Part shown: piece after piece, positions 55,402-64,000 of the stretch
Numbering within the stretch: the first letter of the stretch is position 1
Layout: each line of letters begins with the position of its first letter
Assembly: GCF_000092285.1 (NCBI RefSeq)
Contig: NC_014100.1
Span: forward strand, 2,356,001-2,420,000
Length of the DNA: 64,000 nt
Source of the DNA: Caulobacter segnis ATCC 21756
Lineage (GTDB): Bacteria > Pseudomonadota > Alphaproteobacteria > Caulobacterales > Caulobacteraceae
Direction: 5' to 3'
Program-made: the position numbers and the translations under genes
Notes under the pieces: generated by a model
Database searches by the model: none
Seen by the model: the letters and a program-made list of their open reading frames with translations, nothing else
What the model was told of the DNA's origin: nothing

Positions 55402-57753
55402 TTATTGGAACCTTGTGGAGGTGGAGAACCGGAACGTTTCGGTTCGGTCGTAGCTTTCCTTGGCCAAAATGCGGCTGATATCGAACCGAATGGGGCCCAT
55501 GGGGGATTTCCAGTCGATCGAGATACCGGCCGTGGCACGCAGGCCAAGGTTATCCTTGATGTTCGGATCGAAGACGCCGGCGGAGCTCTGGCGATCCTCG
55601 TCATCCAGCAGACCGGCCGTCCCCACGTCGCTAAACAGCGCGGCCTTGATGCCGTACTGCTCAGGCAGGAAGGTCGGGATGGTCAGCTCGAAGGTGCTGA
55701 TCGCATAGAGCTTGGCCCCCAGCGAGTTGTTCGTGCTCGAGACGTCACGCGGGCCGATGCCGGCGATCTCGAAGCCGCGGAACGAGGTGCCGCCACGATA
55801 GAAGCGGTCGTTGATGCGGACGTTGTCGCCGCCCCAGCCCTGGATATAGCCAAACGAGCCGGTGGCGCTGAACACCAGATCCTTGGTGAAGCCCCAGTAC
55901 CAGCCGGCGTCAGCTTCGGTCTTCAGGTACTTCACGTCGCCGCCGATGCCGGCCAGATCCTGGTTCAGATCCGCGAACCAGCCGCGCGTCGGATTGATCG
56001 GATCGTTCCGCTTGTCGATGCGCAGGCCATAGCCAATCATCGAGGTGATGTAGGCGCCGCGCTGCAGGCAGAGGATCTGCGAAACCGAGCCGCTGGTGCA
56101 GAGGCTGTCGGCGACGCTGACGTCGTCCTGACGGACGGTGTAGCGCAGACTCATCGACGCGTCGTTGGTCAGCGGGAAGCCGAAGCGGATATCGCCGCCG
56201 ACCGACTTGGTGTCGTAAGCCGCGTAGTCCGACAGGTCGTAGCGGAACGTATAGAGGTTCACGCCGGCGACCAGGTTACGCCCGAGGAAGCGCGGCTCGG
56301 AGAAGCCGAAATCGACCTGCTGACGCAGGGAGCCGACCGAAGCCCGCGCGCGGAAGTTCTGGCCCCGCCCGCGGAAGTTCCGCTCGGTGATGCCGACGTC
56401 CAGCACCAGCTTGTCGACCGAGCTGTAGCCGGCGCTGAACGAGAGTTCGCCGGTCGGTTGCTCTTCGACCTTCACACGCAGGCTGGTGCGGTCCGGCGCA
56501 GAGCCCTGCGTATCGTCGATCTCGACTTCCTTGAAGAAGCCCAGGCGACGAATGTTGTTCTTGGACCGGTCGACCAGAACGCGGTTGTAGGCGTCGCCCT
56601 CGGCGACCTCCAGCTCGCGACGCAGGACATAGTCGAGCGTGCGGGTGTTGCCGACGATGTCGATGCGATCGACATAGACGCGCGGGCCTTCGCGGACCTG
56701 GAAGACCACGTCGACGGTCTTGGTTTCGCGGTTGGGAACGTAGCGCGGGCGCACGTCCACGAACGCGAAGCCGGCCGCGCCCGCCGCGAAGGTCAGGGCG
56801 TCGGTCGCCTGCTCGATCTTCTCGTCTTCGTACAGCTGGCCAGCGCGGATCGGGAGGATCTGGGCCAGCAGGTTGCCGTCCAGCTTCTTGAGCTCGGTCT
56901 CGACGGTGACCTTGCCGAACTTGTACTTCGGACCTTCGTCCAGGGTGTAGGTGACGGCGAAACCGTTCTTGTCCGGCGCCAGTTCGGCCACCGACGAGAT
57001 GACGCGGAAGTCGAAATAGCCGCGGTTACGATAGAACTTCCGCAGTTGCTCGCGGTCGTACTCGATCCGGTCGGGATCGTAGTTGTCGTTGCTGGTGAGG
57101 AACTTGTACCAGTGACTTTCCTTGGTCACGATCACGTCGCGCAGATCGTTGTCCGAGAACTCGGCGTTGCCCAGGAAGTTGATTCCGAGCACGCCGCTCT
57201 TGGGGCCTTCACTGATCTCGAACACCAGGTCGACGCGCTTTTGCGGCAGCTCGACCACCTTGGGCGTGACGGTCGCGGAGATACGGCCGGAGCGGCGATA
57301 CAGCTCGATGATTCGCTGAACGTCTGCCTGCACCTTGGCGCGGGTGAAGATGCCACGCGGACGGATTTGCACCTCGTCCTTCAGCTTGTCTTCCTTGAGC
57401 GAGGAATTCCCCTCGAAGACCACCTGATTGATGATCGGGTTCTCGACGACGCGGACGACCAGATCGCCGCCCTGCATTTCAATCTTCACGTCGGCGAAGA
57501 GGTCGGTGCGGGCCAGGGTCTTCAGCGCCAGGTCGAGACGCTGCGAATCGACCGTGTCACCGGGCTGGATCGGCAGATAGGACAGCACCGTGCCCTGCTC
57601 GATGCGTTCGTTGCCCTGCACGACGATACGCTGCACCAACCCGGTCTGGGCGGCCTGGGCGAACGCCTGCTGCGGCGCCGTCAGGGCCGTCGAGCCAAGG
57701 AGAAGCGCCACGCCGGTGGCAAACGCGGCGCTTTGGGCGCGAAATCTGTTCAT
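55402..57753 (-). CDS. bamA: Outer-membrane protein assembly factor BamA
   Basis: The Omp85 core of the machine that inserts beta-barrel proteins into the outer membrane. With ATG 57753 (MNRFRAQSAAFATGVALLLG) the precursor has 783 residues; ATG 57765 adds four. The signal peptide ends near FAQA (about 33). Five POTRA domains follow (about 36-445; first one starts GLVQRIVVQGNERIEQGTV), then the 16-stranded barrel with the RGF motif in GGTSFRGFEIAGIG near 685 and a C-terminal Phe-containing strand (FRFSTSTRFQ, not ending in Phe itself). It lies between mmpA and skp, and 2 bases separate it from skp. Confidence 0.97.
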   Translation of the reverse strand: MNRFRAQSAAFATGVALLLGSTALTAPQQAFAQAAQTGLVQRIVVQGNERIEQGTVLSYLPIQPGDTVDSQRLDLALKTLARTDLFADVKIEMQGGDLVVRVVENPIINQVVFEGNSSLKEDKLKDEVQIRPRGIFTRAKVQADVQRIIELYRRSGRISATVTPKVVELPQKRVDLVFEISEGPKSGVLGINFLGNAEFSDNDLRDVIVTKESHWYKFLTSNDNYDPDRIEYDREQLRKFYRNRGYFDFRVISSVAELAPDKNGFAVTYTLDEGPKYKFGKVTVETELKKLDGNLLAQILPIRAGQLYEDEKIEQATDALTFAAGAAGFAFVDVRPRYVPNRETKTVDVVFQVREGPRVYVDRIDIVGNTRTLDYVLRRELEVAEGDAYNRVLVDRSKNNIRRLGFFKEVEIDDTQGSAPDRTSLRVKVEEQPTGELSFSAGYSSVDKLVLDVGITERNFRGRGQNFRARASVGSLRQQVDFGFSEPRFLGRNLVAGVNLYTFRYDLSDYAAYDTKSVGGDIRFGFPLTNDASMSLRYTVRQDDVSVADSLCTSGSVSQILCLQRGAYITSMIGYGLRIDKRNDPINPTRGWFADLNQDLAGIGGDVKYLKTEADAGWYWGFTKDLVFSATGSFGYIQGWGGDNVRINDRFYRGGTSFRGFEIAGIGPRDVSSTNNSLGAKLYAISTFELTIPTFLPEQYGIKAALFSDVGTAGLLDDEDRQSSAGVFDPNIKDNLGLRATAGISIDWKSPMGPIRFDISRILAKESYDRTETFRFSTSTRFQ

Positions 57754-57782
57754 GTGACCAATCATGGACGGAGGGCGGGCGT

Positions 57783-58979
57783 TCACGTGAACAGGCCGCC
57801 GATGAATTTGAACACGTCGTACCGGTTGAGGTCGTTCCATGCCGCGAACAGCATGAAACCCAGGATCAAGGCAAGCCCCGCCCGGAAACCGGCCGCTTGG
57901 AAGTCCGCTCGCAGAGGGCGGCGAGCAACCGCTTCATAGGCGTACATCAGCAGGTGGCCGCCATCGAGGACAGGGATCGGCAACAGGTTCATGAAGCCGA
58001 TGCTGACCGACAGGCTGGCGATCAGGAGCATCGACGAGACGAACACGCGCAGCGCCATGGTCGCCATGTCCGGGGCGCCGGCGGCGCTGGCCTTGGTCAC
58101 CGCGCCAGCTGTGTGGCCGATGCCGATGATCCCACTGATCTGATCGGCCGGCATCTGGCCGGTGACGAGACGGCCGAGATAGAAGCCGATCGTCTTGACC
58201 ATGTTCCAAACCTCGACGGTCGCGTCGGGAATGGCGCTGATGAGGCTCGACTTCTCGAGTTTGGAAACGCTGGCGAGCACCACGCCCATCCGGCCTTCCT
58301 TGACGCGGCCGCGGATGTCGTCGCGGCTTTCGGCCAGGGCGGGAACGACCGTCACGTGCTGGATCCGCCCCGCCCGCTCGATGGTCAGGTCGATCGGCAT
58401 CTTTGCACGCAGCGAGATATAGGCGCTGACGTCGCCAGCCCCGCGGAGCGGCGTCTTGTCCGCCCTCAGCAGGATATCGCCCGGCAAGAGACCCGCCTGG
58501 GCGGCGGGCGAGTTCGGTTGCACCTCGCGCACCGACGCCTGACCACGCGGATTGCCGATCACGACCAGGAAGACGGCCATGATCAGGATCGCCAGGATGA
58601 AATTCGCCATGGGACCGGCGACGGCGATCAGCGCGCGCTGCCAGACCGGCTTGAAATGGAAATAGCGGTTCACGGCCGCCTCGCCCTCGCGCTCGATGAT
58701 GGCGCGCTTCATGGCCGAGAGGTCATTCTGATCGGGCACGCTGGCGGCGTTCTCATCGCCCGAGAACCGGACATAGCCGCCCAGCGGAATGGCCGCGATA
58801 CGCCACTCGACGCCCTGCTTGTCGCGCCACGAGACCAGCGCGCGCCCGAACCCGATCGAGAAGCAGTCGATGGCGACCCCGCAGGCCCGCGCCACCCAGA
58901 AGTGGCCCAGCTCGTGGATGGTCACCACGATGGACAGCACAAAGACCGTCGGAACGATGTAGAACAGCACGTCGGTCAT
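57783..58979 (-). CDS. mmpA: Site-2 zinc protease MmpA/RseP
   Basis: An inner-membrane M50 protease that cuts transmembrane segments of regulatory proteins; in Caulobacter MmpA cleaves the polarity factor PodJ. The 398 residues have the metal motif HELGH in IVVTIHELGHFWVARACG near 23, the second ligand in MNLLPIPVLDGGHLLMY near 340, and a PDZ domain between (about 125-210, with QPNSPAAQAGLLPGDILLRAD). Four transmembrane segments are evident. It lies between dxr and bamA in the usual order. Confidence 0.95.
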   Translation of the reverse strand: MTDVLFYIVPTVFVLSIVVTIHELGHFWVARACGVAIDCFSIGFGRALVSWRDKQGVEWRIAAIPLGGYVRFSGDENAASVPDQNDLSAMKRAIIEREGEAAVNRYFHFKPVWQRALIAVAGPMANFILAILIMAVFLVVIGNPRGQASVREVQPNSPAAQAGLLPGDILLRADKTPLRGAGDVSAYISLRAKMPIDLTIERAGRIQHVTVVPALAESRDDIRGRVKEGRMGVVLASVSKLEKSSLISAIPDATVEVWNMVKTIGFYLGRLVTGQMPADQISGIIGIGHTAGAVTKASAAGAPDMATMALRVFVSSMLLIASLSVSIGFMNLLPIPVLDGGHLLMYAYEAVARRPLRADFQAAGFRAGLALILGFMLFAAWNDLNRYDVFKFIGGLFT

Positions 58980-58999
58980 GAAATGGCCGGGTCTCCCGA

Positions 59000-60196
59000 T
59001 CAGCGCCGATGCTTTTGCGCGACAACCTCGGCCGCAATGCGGCGAGCGCTGGCGTCGATCATCATCGCGTTATCGACGGCGTCACCTTCCGCAATGGAGA
59101 GCCCACCAAGACTATTCATGCGCTCGAGGGTTCCCGCCACTGCGGCGGCAATATCGAGAAAGCCAATCTCCCGGTCAAGGAAAGCGGCGACCGCGACCTC
59201 GTTGGCGGCGTTCATCGCCGTCGGCGCGCCGCCGCCCAACCGCAGCGCCTCTCGGGCGATGGCGATCGAGGGGAAGCGATCCAGGTCGGGCGATTCGAAG
59301 GTCAGCTGCCCGTAGGCGGCGAGGTCCAGCCGCGGCGCGGGCCAGGGCAGCCGGTCGGGCCAGGAGAAGGCGCAGGCGATCGGGCTGCGCATGTCGGGCG
59401 GTCCCAACTGGGCGAGCGTAGAGCCGTCGGCGTACTCCACCAGGCTATGGATCACGGACTGCGGGTGGATCAAGACGTCGACGCGGTCTTCAGGCGTTCC
59501 GAACAGGTAGGAGGCTTCGATCATTTCGAGCCCCTTGTTCATCATCGTCGCGGAATCGACCGAAATCTTGGCGCCCATGGACCAGTTTGGGTGGGCCACG
59601 GCCTGCTCGGGGGTGGCCTGAGCCATCGCGGCCCTGTCCCAGGTGCGGAACGGACCGCCCGAAGCGGTCAGGATCAGCCGCGCGACACGATGGGCGCATT
59701 CGGGCTGCAACACCTGGAAGATCGCCGAATGTTCGGAATCGACGGGGATCACAGAACCGCCGGCCGCCTTGGCGATCGCCAGCAGGGCCGGCCCCGCGCA
59801 AACCAAGCTTTCCTTGTTGGCGAGGGCGATGACCGCGCCGGTGCGGGCGGCGGCCACGGTCGGCGCCAGGCCCGCCGCGCCGACGATGGCCGACATCACC
59901 CAGTCCGCGCCCATGGCGGCGGCCTCGATGATCGCGGCTGAGCCGGCGGCGGCGCGCACGCCGCTCCCCGCCAGCCCATTCCTGAGAGCCTCGAGCTTGG
60001 TCTCATCCTGGATGACCGCGACTTGCGGACGCCAGCGCAACGCCTGCTCGATCAGGCGTTCGACGTTGCCGCCCGCCGTCAACGCCAGAATTTCAACCGG
60101 CGCGCCGGATTCCTCGAAAAGGCTCAAGGTCGAAAGGCCGATCGATCCGGTCGAGCCCAGCACCACCACCTTGCGTGGCGAGGTCAATGCGCCCAT
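59000..60196 (-). CDS. dxr: 1-deoxy-D-xylulose 5-phosphate reductoisomerase
   Basis: Second step of the non-mevalonate isoprenoid route, making the precursors used by UppS nearby. The ATG at 60196 ([20 protein letters not shown]) gives 398 residues; the frame is open upstream across cdsA without homology. Visible are the NADPH loop [13 protein letters not shown], the metal-binding [14 protein letters not shown] near 155, [20 protein letters not shown] near 225 and the [12 protein letters not shown] region near 345. It overlaps the cdsA 3' end by 13 bases. Confidence 0.97.
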   Translation of the reverse strand: MGALTSPRKVVVLGSTGSIGLSTLSLFEESGAPVEILALTAGGNVERLIEQALRWRPQVAVIQDETKLEALRNGLAGSGVRAAAGSAAIIEAAAMGADWVMSAIVGAAGLAPTVAAARTGAVIALANKESLVCAGPALLAIAKAAGGSVIPVDSEHSAIFQVLQPECAHRVARLILTASGGPFRTWDRAAMAQATPEQAVAHPNWSMGAKISVDSATMMNKGLEMIEASYLFGTPEDRVDVLIHPQSVIHSLVEYADGSTLAQLGPPDMRSPIACAFSWPDRLPWPAPRLDLAAYGQLTFESPDLDRFPSIAIAREALRLGGGAPTAMNAANEVAVAAFLDREIGFLDIAAAVAGTLERMNSLGGLSIAEGDAVDNAMMIDASARRIAAEVVAQKHRR

Positions 60197-61011
60197 CCCC
60201 AATGATCGACGAGGCGTACGGCGGCGATCACAATGGCCGCGAACATCAGACCGTCGACCCGGTCGAGCAGGCCGCCATGGCCCGGAATGATGTCGCCGCT
60301 GTCCTTCACGCCAAAGCGGCGCTTGAGCATCGATTCCCAGAGATCGCCGGCCATGGTCGCCAGACCGCCGAGGAAGCCGACCAGCGCCGCCGCCGGCCAG
60401 ACAAGCCTCAGATGGGCGAAATAGGCCACCAGCATGGCTCCGATCGTCGCCGCCACGAGTCCGCCGACAAAGCCCGACCAGGTCTTGTTCGGCGAAATCT
60501 GCGGCCAGAGCTTGGGGCCCTTGAAGATGCTGCCGGCGACATAGGCGAAGATGTCCGCGAACCAGGTGACCACGAACAGCAGCAGGGTCCACCACAGGCC
60601 GTCCGGCAGGGATCGAACCCAGACCAGAGCGATGACGGCGGGCGCGATATAGACCACGCCATAGGCGGCGTCGGCCCGCCGCTCGACCGCGCCGCGCGCG
60701 ATCAATCCGGCCAGGAAAGCTCCGACCAACACGACGGTCCAGGCGATGAAGAACTGATGCAGGAAGGCGGCGATGACCGCCAAGGCGCAGAAGACGCCGA
60801 CGACGGCGCCGACGGCGCGCGGCGCTTTCGGAGCGCTGATCTTGCCCCACTCCCTCGCCAGCAAGGCCACGCAGATCAGGGCCAACGCCAGGATCCACGC
60901 GCCGCCCAACCATACGGCGGCCACGACGGTAGGCACGAGCACGGTGGCCGAGACCACACGCATTCGTAGATTGCCCCAGTTGAAGCGCTTAGCCGGCGAC
61001 GGCGACGTCAT
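60184..61011 (-). CDS. cdsA: Phosphatidate cytidylyltransferase
   Basis: Makes CDP-diacylglycerol from phosphatidic acid, the branch point of phospholipid synthesis, in the inner membrane. The ATG at 61011 ([19 protein letters not shown]) gives 275 residues. Six to eight hydrophobic segments are visible and the C-terminal signature is complete: [20 protein letters not shown] followed by DRVDGLMFA. It overlaps uppS by 23 bases and dxr by 13 bases, typical for this operon. Confidence 0.96.
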   Translation of the reverse strand: MTSPSPAKRFNWGNLRMRVVSATVLVPTVVAAVWLGGAWILALALICVALLAREWGKISAPKAPRAVGAVVGVFCALAVIAAFLHQFFIAWTVVLVGAFLAGLIARGAVERRADAAYGVVYIAPAVIALVWVRSLPDGLWWTLLLFVVTWFADIFAYVAGSIFKGPKLWPQISPNKTWSGFVGGLVAATIGAMLVAYFAHLRLVWPAAALVGFLGGLATMAGDLWESMLKRRFGVKDSGDIIPGHGGLLDRVDGLMFAAIVIAAVRLVDHWGWAH

Positions 61012-61768
61012 CGGCCGCGACCCCTCCGTAACGTCGATCCCGACGGCGATACTCGGCGATGGCGGCCGCAAGGGCTTCCGGTCCGTAGTCGGGCCACAGG
61101 ACGTCCTGGAACACCAGTTCGGCGTAGGCGCTGTCCCAGAGCAGGAAGTTGGAGATACGGCGCTCACCGCTGGTGCGCACGATCAGATCCGGCGGCGGCG
61201 CGGCGGCGGTCGACAGCAACTGACCAAAGGACTCCTCGGTGAGGTCCTCAGGCCTGGCCTCGCCGCGGACGACCTTTTCGGCGAAAGCCCTGGCCGCGTC
61301 GGCGATATCGGCCTGACCGCCATAGTTGAAGGCGACCTGCAACACGAACTCGGTGTTCTGGGCCGTGCGCTTTTCGGCCCGCTCGATGACCTCGGCGATA
61401 TCCGGGGACAGGCCAGCCCGGCGACCGATGATGCGGACTTTCACACCCGCCCGCGCCAGCCGCTCGAGGTCGGACTCCACATAGGCCTTGAGCAGACCCA
61501 TCAGCTCGGAGACCTCCTGGGCCGGGCGGCGCCAGTTCTCGGTCGAGAAGCCGAAGACCGTCAGCACACCGACGTTCTGACTTTGAGCGCCCTCGACGGT
61601 GCGCTTCAAGGCGTTCACCCCGGCGCGATGGCCCAGGACGCGCGGCATGCCCCGCTGCTTCGCCCAGCGGCCATTGCCATCCATGATAATGGCCACGTGC
61701 AGTCGCTGGTCGGGCGCGCCTACCCCGGCGCGCGCCGAAACGTCCTGCAAGCCGGTGGTCGGCGACAT
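60989..61768 (-). CDS. uppS: Undecaprenyl diphosphate synthase
   Basis: Makes the C55 lipid carrier for peptidoglycan and O-antigen synthesis by cis-prenyl elongation. I start at ATG 61768 (MSPTTGLQDVSARAGV, 259 residues), preceded by GGAAGGTTGAAG; an upstream ATG adds 11 residues. The catalytic Asp is in VAIIMDGNGRWAKQRG near 28. Other signatures are GVLTVFGFSTENWRRP, VAFNYGGQADI and RTSGERRISNFLLWDSAYAE. Confidence 0.97.
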   Translation of the reverse strand: MSPTTGLQDVSARAGVGAPDQRLHVAIIMDGNGRWAKQRGMPRVLGHRAGVNALKRTVEGAQSQNVGVLTVFGFSTENWRRPAQEVSELMGLLKAYVESDLERLARAGVKVRIIGRRAGLSPDIAEVIERAEKRTAQNTEFVLQVAFNYGGQADIADAARAFAEKVVRGEARPEDLTEESFGQLLSTAAAPPPDLIVRTSGERRISNFLLWDSAYAELVFQDVLWPDYGPEALAAAIAEYRRRDRRYGGVAADDVAVAG

Positions 61769-61815
61769 CCGCTTCAACCTTCCCTCGTCCTCTCCCCACA
61801 CAACAGGAAGGGCGA

Positions 61816-62382
61816 TCAGACCTGCATGATCTCTTGCTCTTTGGTTTTCAAGGCCTCGTCGATGCGCTTGATGGCCTCGTCGGTCAGCTTCTGGACCTCG
61901 GTTTCCATCTTCTTGCGCTCATCCTCGGCGATGGCGCCGTCCTTCTCGGCCTTCTTCAGGTCGTCGTTGGCGTCGCGACGCACGTTGCGAACCGCGATCT
62001 TCTGCTGCTCGGCGTACTTCCCGGCGATCTTCTGAAGATCCCTACGACGCTCTTCGGTGAGCGGCGGGATCGGGATCCGCAGGTTCTGACCTTCGACAAC
62101 CGGGTTCAGGCCCAGGCCCGAAGCGCGGATCGCCTTCTCGACCGAGACGACGACGCCGCGATCCCAGACGCTGACGTTGATCTGGCGCGGTTCGGGCACG
62201 CTGACCGATGCCACGGCGTTCAGCGGCGTGGTCGAGCCGTAGGCCTCGACCATCACTTGATCCAGCAGGCTGGCGGACGCGCGGCCAGTGCGCAGGCTGC
62301 CAAACTCTTCTTTCAGAGCGGCGACGGCCTTGTCCATGCGATCGCGATAGCGCGACAGGACGGGTTTTTCGGCGGCGGCCAT
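61816..62382 (-). CDS. frr: Ribosome recycling factor
   Basis: Splits post-termination ribosomes together with EF-G. The 188 residues show the two-domain RRF pattern: [20 protein letters not shown] with the conserved RTGRA near 36, [20 protein letters not shown], the hinge INVSVWDRG and the final [16 protein letters not shown]. It sits between pyrH and uppS, as in most proteobacteria, with 26 bases to pyrH. Confidence 0.98.
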   Translation of the reverse strand: MAAAEKPVLSRYRDRMDKAVAALKEEFGSLRTGRASASLLDQVMVEAYGSTTPLNAVASVSVPEPRQINVSVWDRGVVVSVEKAIRASGLGLNPVVEGQNLRIPIPPLTEERRRDLQKIAGKYAEQQKIAVRNVRRDANDDLKKAEKDGAIAEDERKKMETEVQKLTDEAIKRIDEALKTKEQEIMQV

Positions 62383-62408
62383 GACGGGCTCTCCTCGCTT
62401 TTTCTGGA

Positions 62409-63153
62409 TTAGGCGGCGGCGCGGTCTTGAGCGACCACGGTGTGGGTCCCCTCGCCTCTCAGGACGCTGAGCAGATTGCCGCGTCCCTTGATCGAGAAGA
62501 CAATGATGGGAATGTTGCTGTCACGCATGAGGGCGACGGCGGACGCGTCCATGACGCGCAGATCCTTGGCCAAGACATCCATGTAGCTCAGGCGATCATA
62601 GCGCTCGGCCTTCGGATCCTTCTTGGGATCGGCGGTATAGACGCCGTCGACGCTGGTGCCCTTGAACAGAGCGTCGCATTGCATCTCGGCGGCGCGCAGG
62701 GCGGCGGCCGTGTCCGTCGTGAAGAAGGGGTTGCCGGTGCCGGCCGCGAAGATCACGACGCGGCCCTTCTCCAGGTGGCGCTGGGCGCGGCGGCGGATAT
62801 AGGGCTCGCAGACGGTCGCCATCGGGATGGCCGACTGGACACGCGTCTCGACGCCGATACGCTCAAGGGCGTCCTGCATGGCCAGGGCGTTCATCACCGT
62901 GGCCAGCATGCCCATGTAGTCGGCGCTGGAGCGCTCCATGCCCTTGGCGCGCGCCGGCCATGCCGCGGAAGATGTTGCCCCCGCCGATCACCAGGCAAAG
63001 CTCGACGCCCGACTTGACGATCTCGGCGACATCGTCGGCCACGGACTGGACCGTCTTGGTGTCGATGCCATAGGGCGTGTCGCCCATCAGGACCTCGCCC
63101 GACACTTTGAGCAGGATGCGGCGATATTTCTGGGGCGCGCTGGTATCGGACAT
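62409..63153 (-). pseudogene. pyrH: UMP kinase PyrH, interrupted by a net +1 frameshift
   Basis: PyrH phosphorylates UMP to UDP and is normally essential. The N-terminal part (ATG 63153, [20 protein letters not shown] to [11 protein letters not shown]) and the C-terminal part ([18 protein letters not shown] to 62409) are in different frames. The break is at GGCGCGCGCCAAG near 62953-62944, where one base too many is present; dropping one restores a continuous 247-residue protein with all PyrH motifs. The C-terminal part holds [20 protein letters not shown] and [13 protein letters not shown], and ends normally. An essential gene is unlikely to be dead, so a sequence error in this GC-rich run is the first explanation. 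Confidence 0.88.
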
Positions 63154-63178
63154 GGACCGCTATTCCTGAGTCGTCGGC

Positions 63179-63195
63179 ACGCACATTACGTGCGT
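63179..63195. promoter_or_regulatory. Inverted repeat upstream of pyrH
   Basis: ACGCAC-ATTAC-GTGCGT has perfect 6-bp arms and lies 26-42 bases before the pyrH start. It could be an operator or a small mRNA hairpin; no known site is recognised. Confidence 0.3.
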
Positions 63196-63252
63196 TGTAC
63201 AGAAGTGAGATGTGTTTTGCCAACCGCCGCGCACGCGCTGGTGGATGGGCGC

Positions 63253-63289
63253 AAAAAGGGCGCGGCGCGCGTCTAGACGCGCCGCGCCC
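63253..63289 (-). terminator. Rho-independent terminator after tsf
   Basis: On the minus strand GGGCGCGGCGCG and CGCGCCGCGCCC form a perfect 12-bp stem with an 8-base loop, followed by TTTTT (63257-63253). It is 41 bases after the tsf stop and separates tsf from pyrH. Confidence 0.92.
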
Positions 63290-63330
63290 TGAATGTCTGT
63301 CGGGCGCCAAGCGGCGTCCGACGGAAGGCC

Positions 63331-64000
63331 TTAGGCCTGGCCGGTCATCGAAGCGACTTCGGCGGCGAAGTCGTCTTGCTTCTTTTCCACGCCCTCGCCC
63401 AGGGCGAGACGGGTGAAGCCCTTCACGGCGATCGGCGCGCCAAGGGTCTTGGCGGTCTCGGCGACCAGCTGCTCAACCGTCTGGTCCGGGTTCATGACGA
63501 AGGCTTGCTTCAGCAGCACGACTTCTTCCAGGAACTTGCGGATGCGGCCTTCGATCATCTTCTCGACAACCGCCGGGGGCTTGCCCGATTCCAGGGCTTG
63601 CTCGGTGAACACGGCCTTTTCGCGCTCGATGGCGGCCGGGTCCAGATCGTCCGGCGACAGCGACAGCGGCGAGGTCGCGGCGACGTGCATGGCGATCTTG
63701 CGGCCCAGCTCGCGCAGGGCGGCCTTGTCGCCGGTCGACTCGAGGGCGACCAGCACGCCGATGCGGCCGAGGTCCGGCGCGGTGGCGTTGTGGATGTACG
63801 AAGCGACGACGCCGTTCGCGACCGTCCACTTGGCGGCGCGACGGACCATCATGTTCTCGCCGATCGTGGCGATCAGGTTGGTCAGGTGGTCCTGCACGGT
63901 CTCGCCGCCGGCCAGCTTGGCGGCGGTGATGGCGTCGACCGAACCGTCGGTGGCCAGGGCGGCGCCGGCGATCTGACGGGCCGCGCCTTGGAACAGGTCG
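63331..64000 (-). CDS. tsf: Elongation factor Ts (5' end outside window)
   Basis: Regenerates EF-Tu-GTP. The frame runs in from the right edge, reading [18 protein letters not shown], then [20 protein letters not shown], and ends VASMTGQA. About 222 residues, the C-terminal part including the EF-Tu-contacting core, are visible; the N-terminal UBA-like domain is outside. The sequence around [11 protein letters not shown] and the ATIGENM helix is typical. An apparent GTG at 63897 lies inside the conserved frame and is not the start. Normally it follows rpsB, which would be beyond the edge. Confidence 0.96.
   Translation of the reverse strand, partial: DLFQGAARQIAGAALATDGSVDAITAAKLAGGETVQDHLTNLIATIGENMMVRRAAKWTVANGVVASYIHNATAPDLGRIGVLVALESTGDKAALRELGRKIAMHVAATSPLSLSPDDLDPAAIEREKAVFTEQALESGKPPAVVEKMIEGRIRKFLEEVVLLKQAFVMNPDQTVEQLVAETAKTLGAPIAVKGFTRLALGEGVEKKQDDFAAEVASMTGQA

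Overview
The window is high-GC chromosomal DNA from an alphaproteobacterium and almost certainly from Caulobacter or a very close relative. The signs are a bactofilin gene (bacA) overlapping an M23 peptidase gene, the cell-separation amidase amiC, RNase E ending in a GWW peptide, LpxI rather than LpxH in lipid A synthesis, an MmpA/RseP-type site-2 protease, the complex I accessory subunit NDUFA12, and a lexA promoter carrying the alphaproteobacterial SOS box GAAC-N7-GAAC. It is core chromosome, densely packed and mostly in operons. I see no prophage, IS element, CRISPR array, tRNA or rRNA.

Layout. 1-2.8 kb: iscR-cysteine desulfurase-sufB (Fe-S assembly, sufB cut by the left edge). 2.9-8.9 kb: alpha/beta hydrolase, type II NADH dehydrogenase, a DUF6624 protein, anmK, tyrS and a peroxiredoxin. 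9.1-16.4 kb: cell-envelope genes (M23 peptidase, bactofilin, bifunctional PBP1A, amidase) with prfB, a VOC protein and a small regulator among them. prfB carries the classical programmed +1 frameshift. 16.4-22.0 kb: rne behind a long untranslated leader, then a BepA-like M48 protease and a DsbA-like lipoprotein. 22.0-27.2 kb: thiG, thiS, aroQ, accB-accC, a frameshifted aat, a DUF2155 protein and NDUFA12. 27.5-31.3 kb: a 911-residue protein derived from a class II ribonucleotide reductase that has lost its active-site residues, and an exported pentapeptide-repeat protein. 31.4-42.3 kb: aspS, tpiA, ppiD, trpE, trpG, trpD, trpC, a methyltransferase and lexA. 42.4-48.3 kb: a PEP mutase-like protein, comEC, gltX and gltA. 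48.3-63.2 kb: a long minus-strand series of outer-membrane and lipid genes (pyrH-frr-uppS-cdsA-dxr-mmpA-bamA-skp-lpxD-fabZ-lpxA-lpxI-lpxB) ending in a FliK-like/FlhB-C-terminus-like pair. 63.3-64 kb: the 3' part of tsf with its terminator.

The main theme is building the envelope: lipid A, outer-membrane protein insertion and folding, undecaprenyl phosphate, CDP-diacylglycerol, peptidoglycan synthesis and trimming, and the bactofilin scaffold. It is combined with translation factors and aminoacyl-tRNA synthetases.

Points that deserve attention are the catalytically dead NrdJ-like protein (27.5-30.2 kb), frameshifts in two normally conserved genes (aat and the usually essential pyrH), the structured rne leader with a duplicated hairpin unit, an alpha/beta hydrolase with Asp at the nucleophile elbow, and a perfect palindrome over the start codon of a small regulator.
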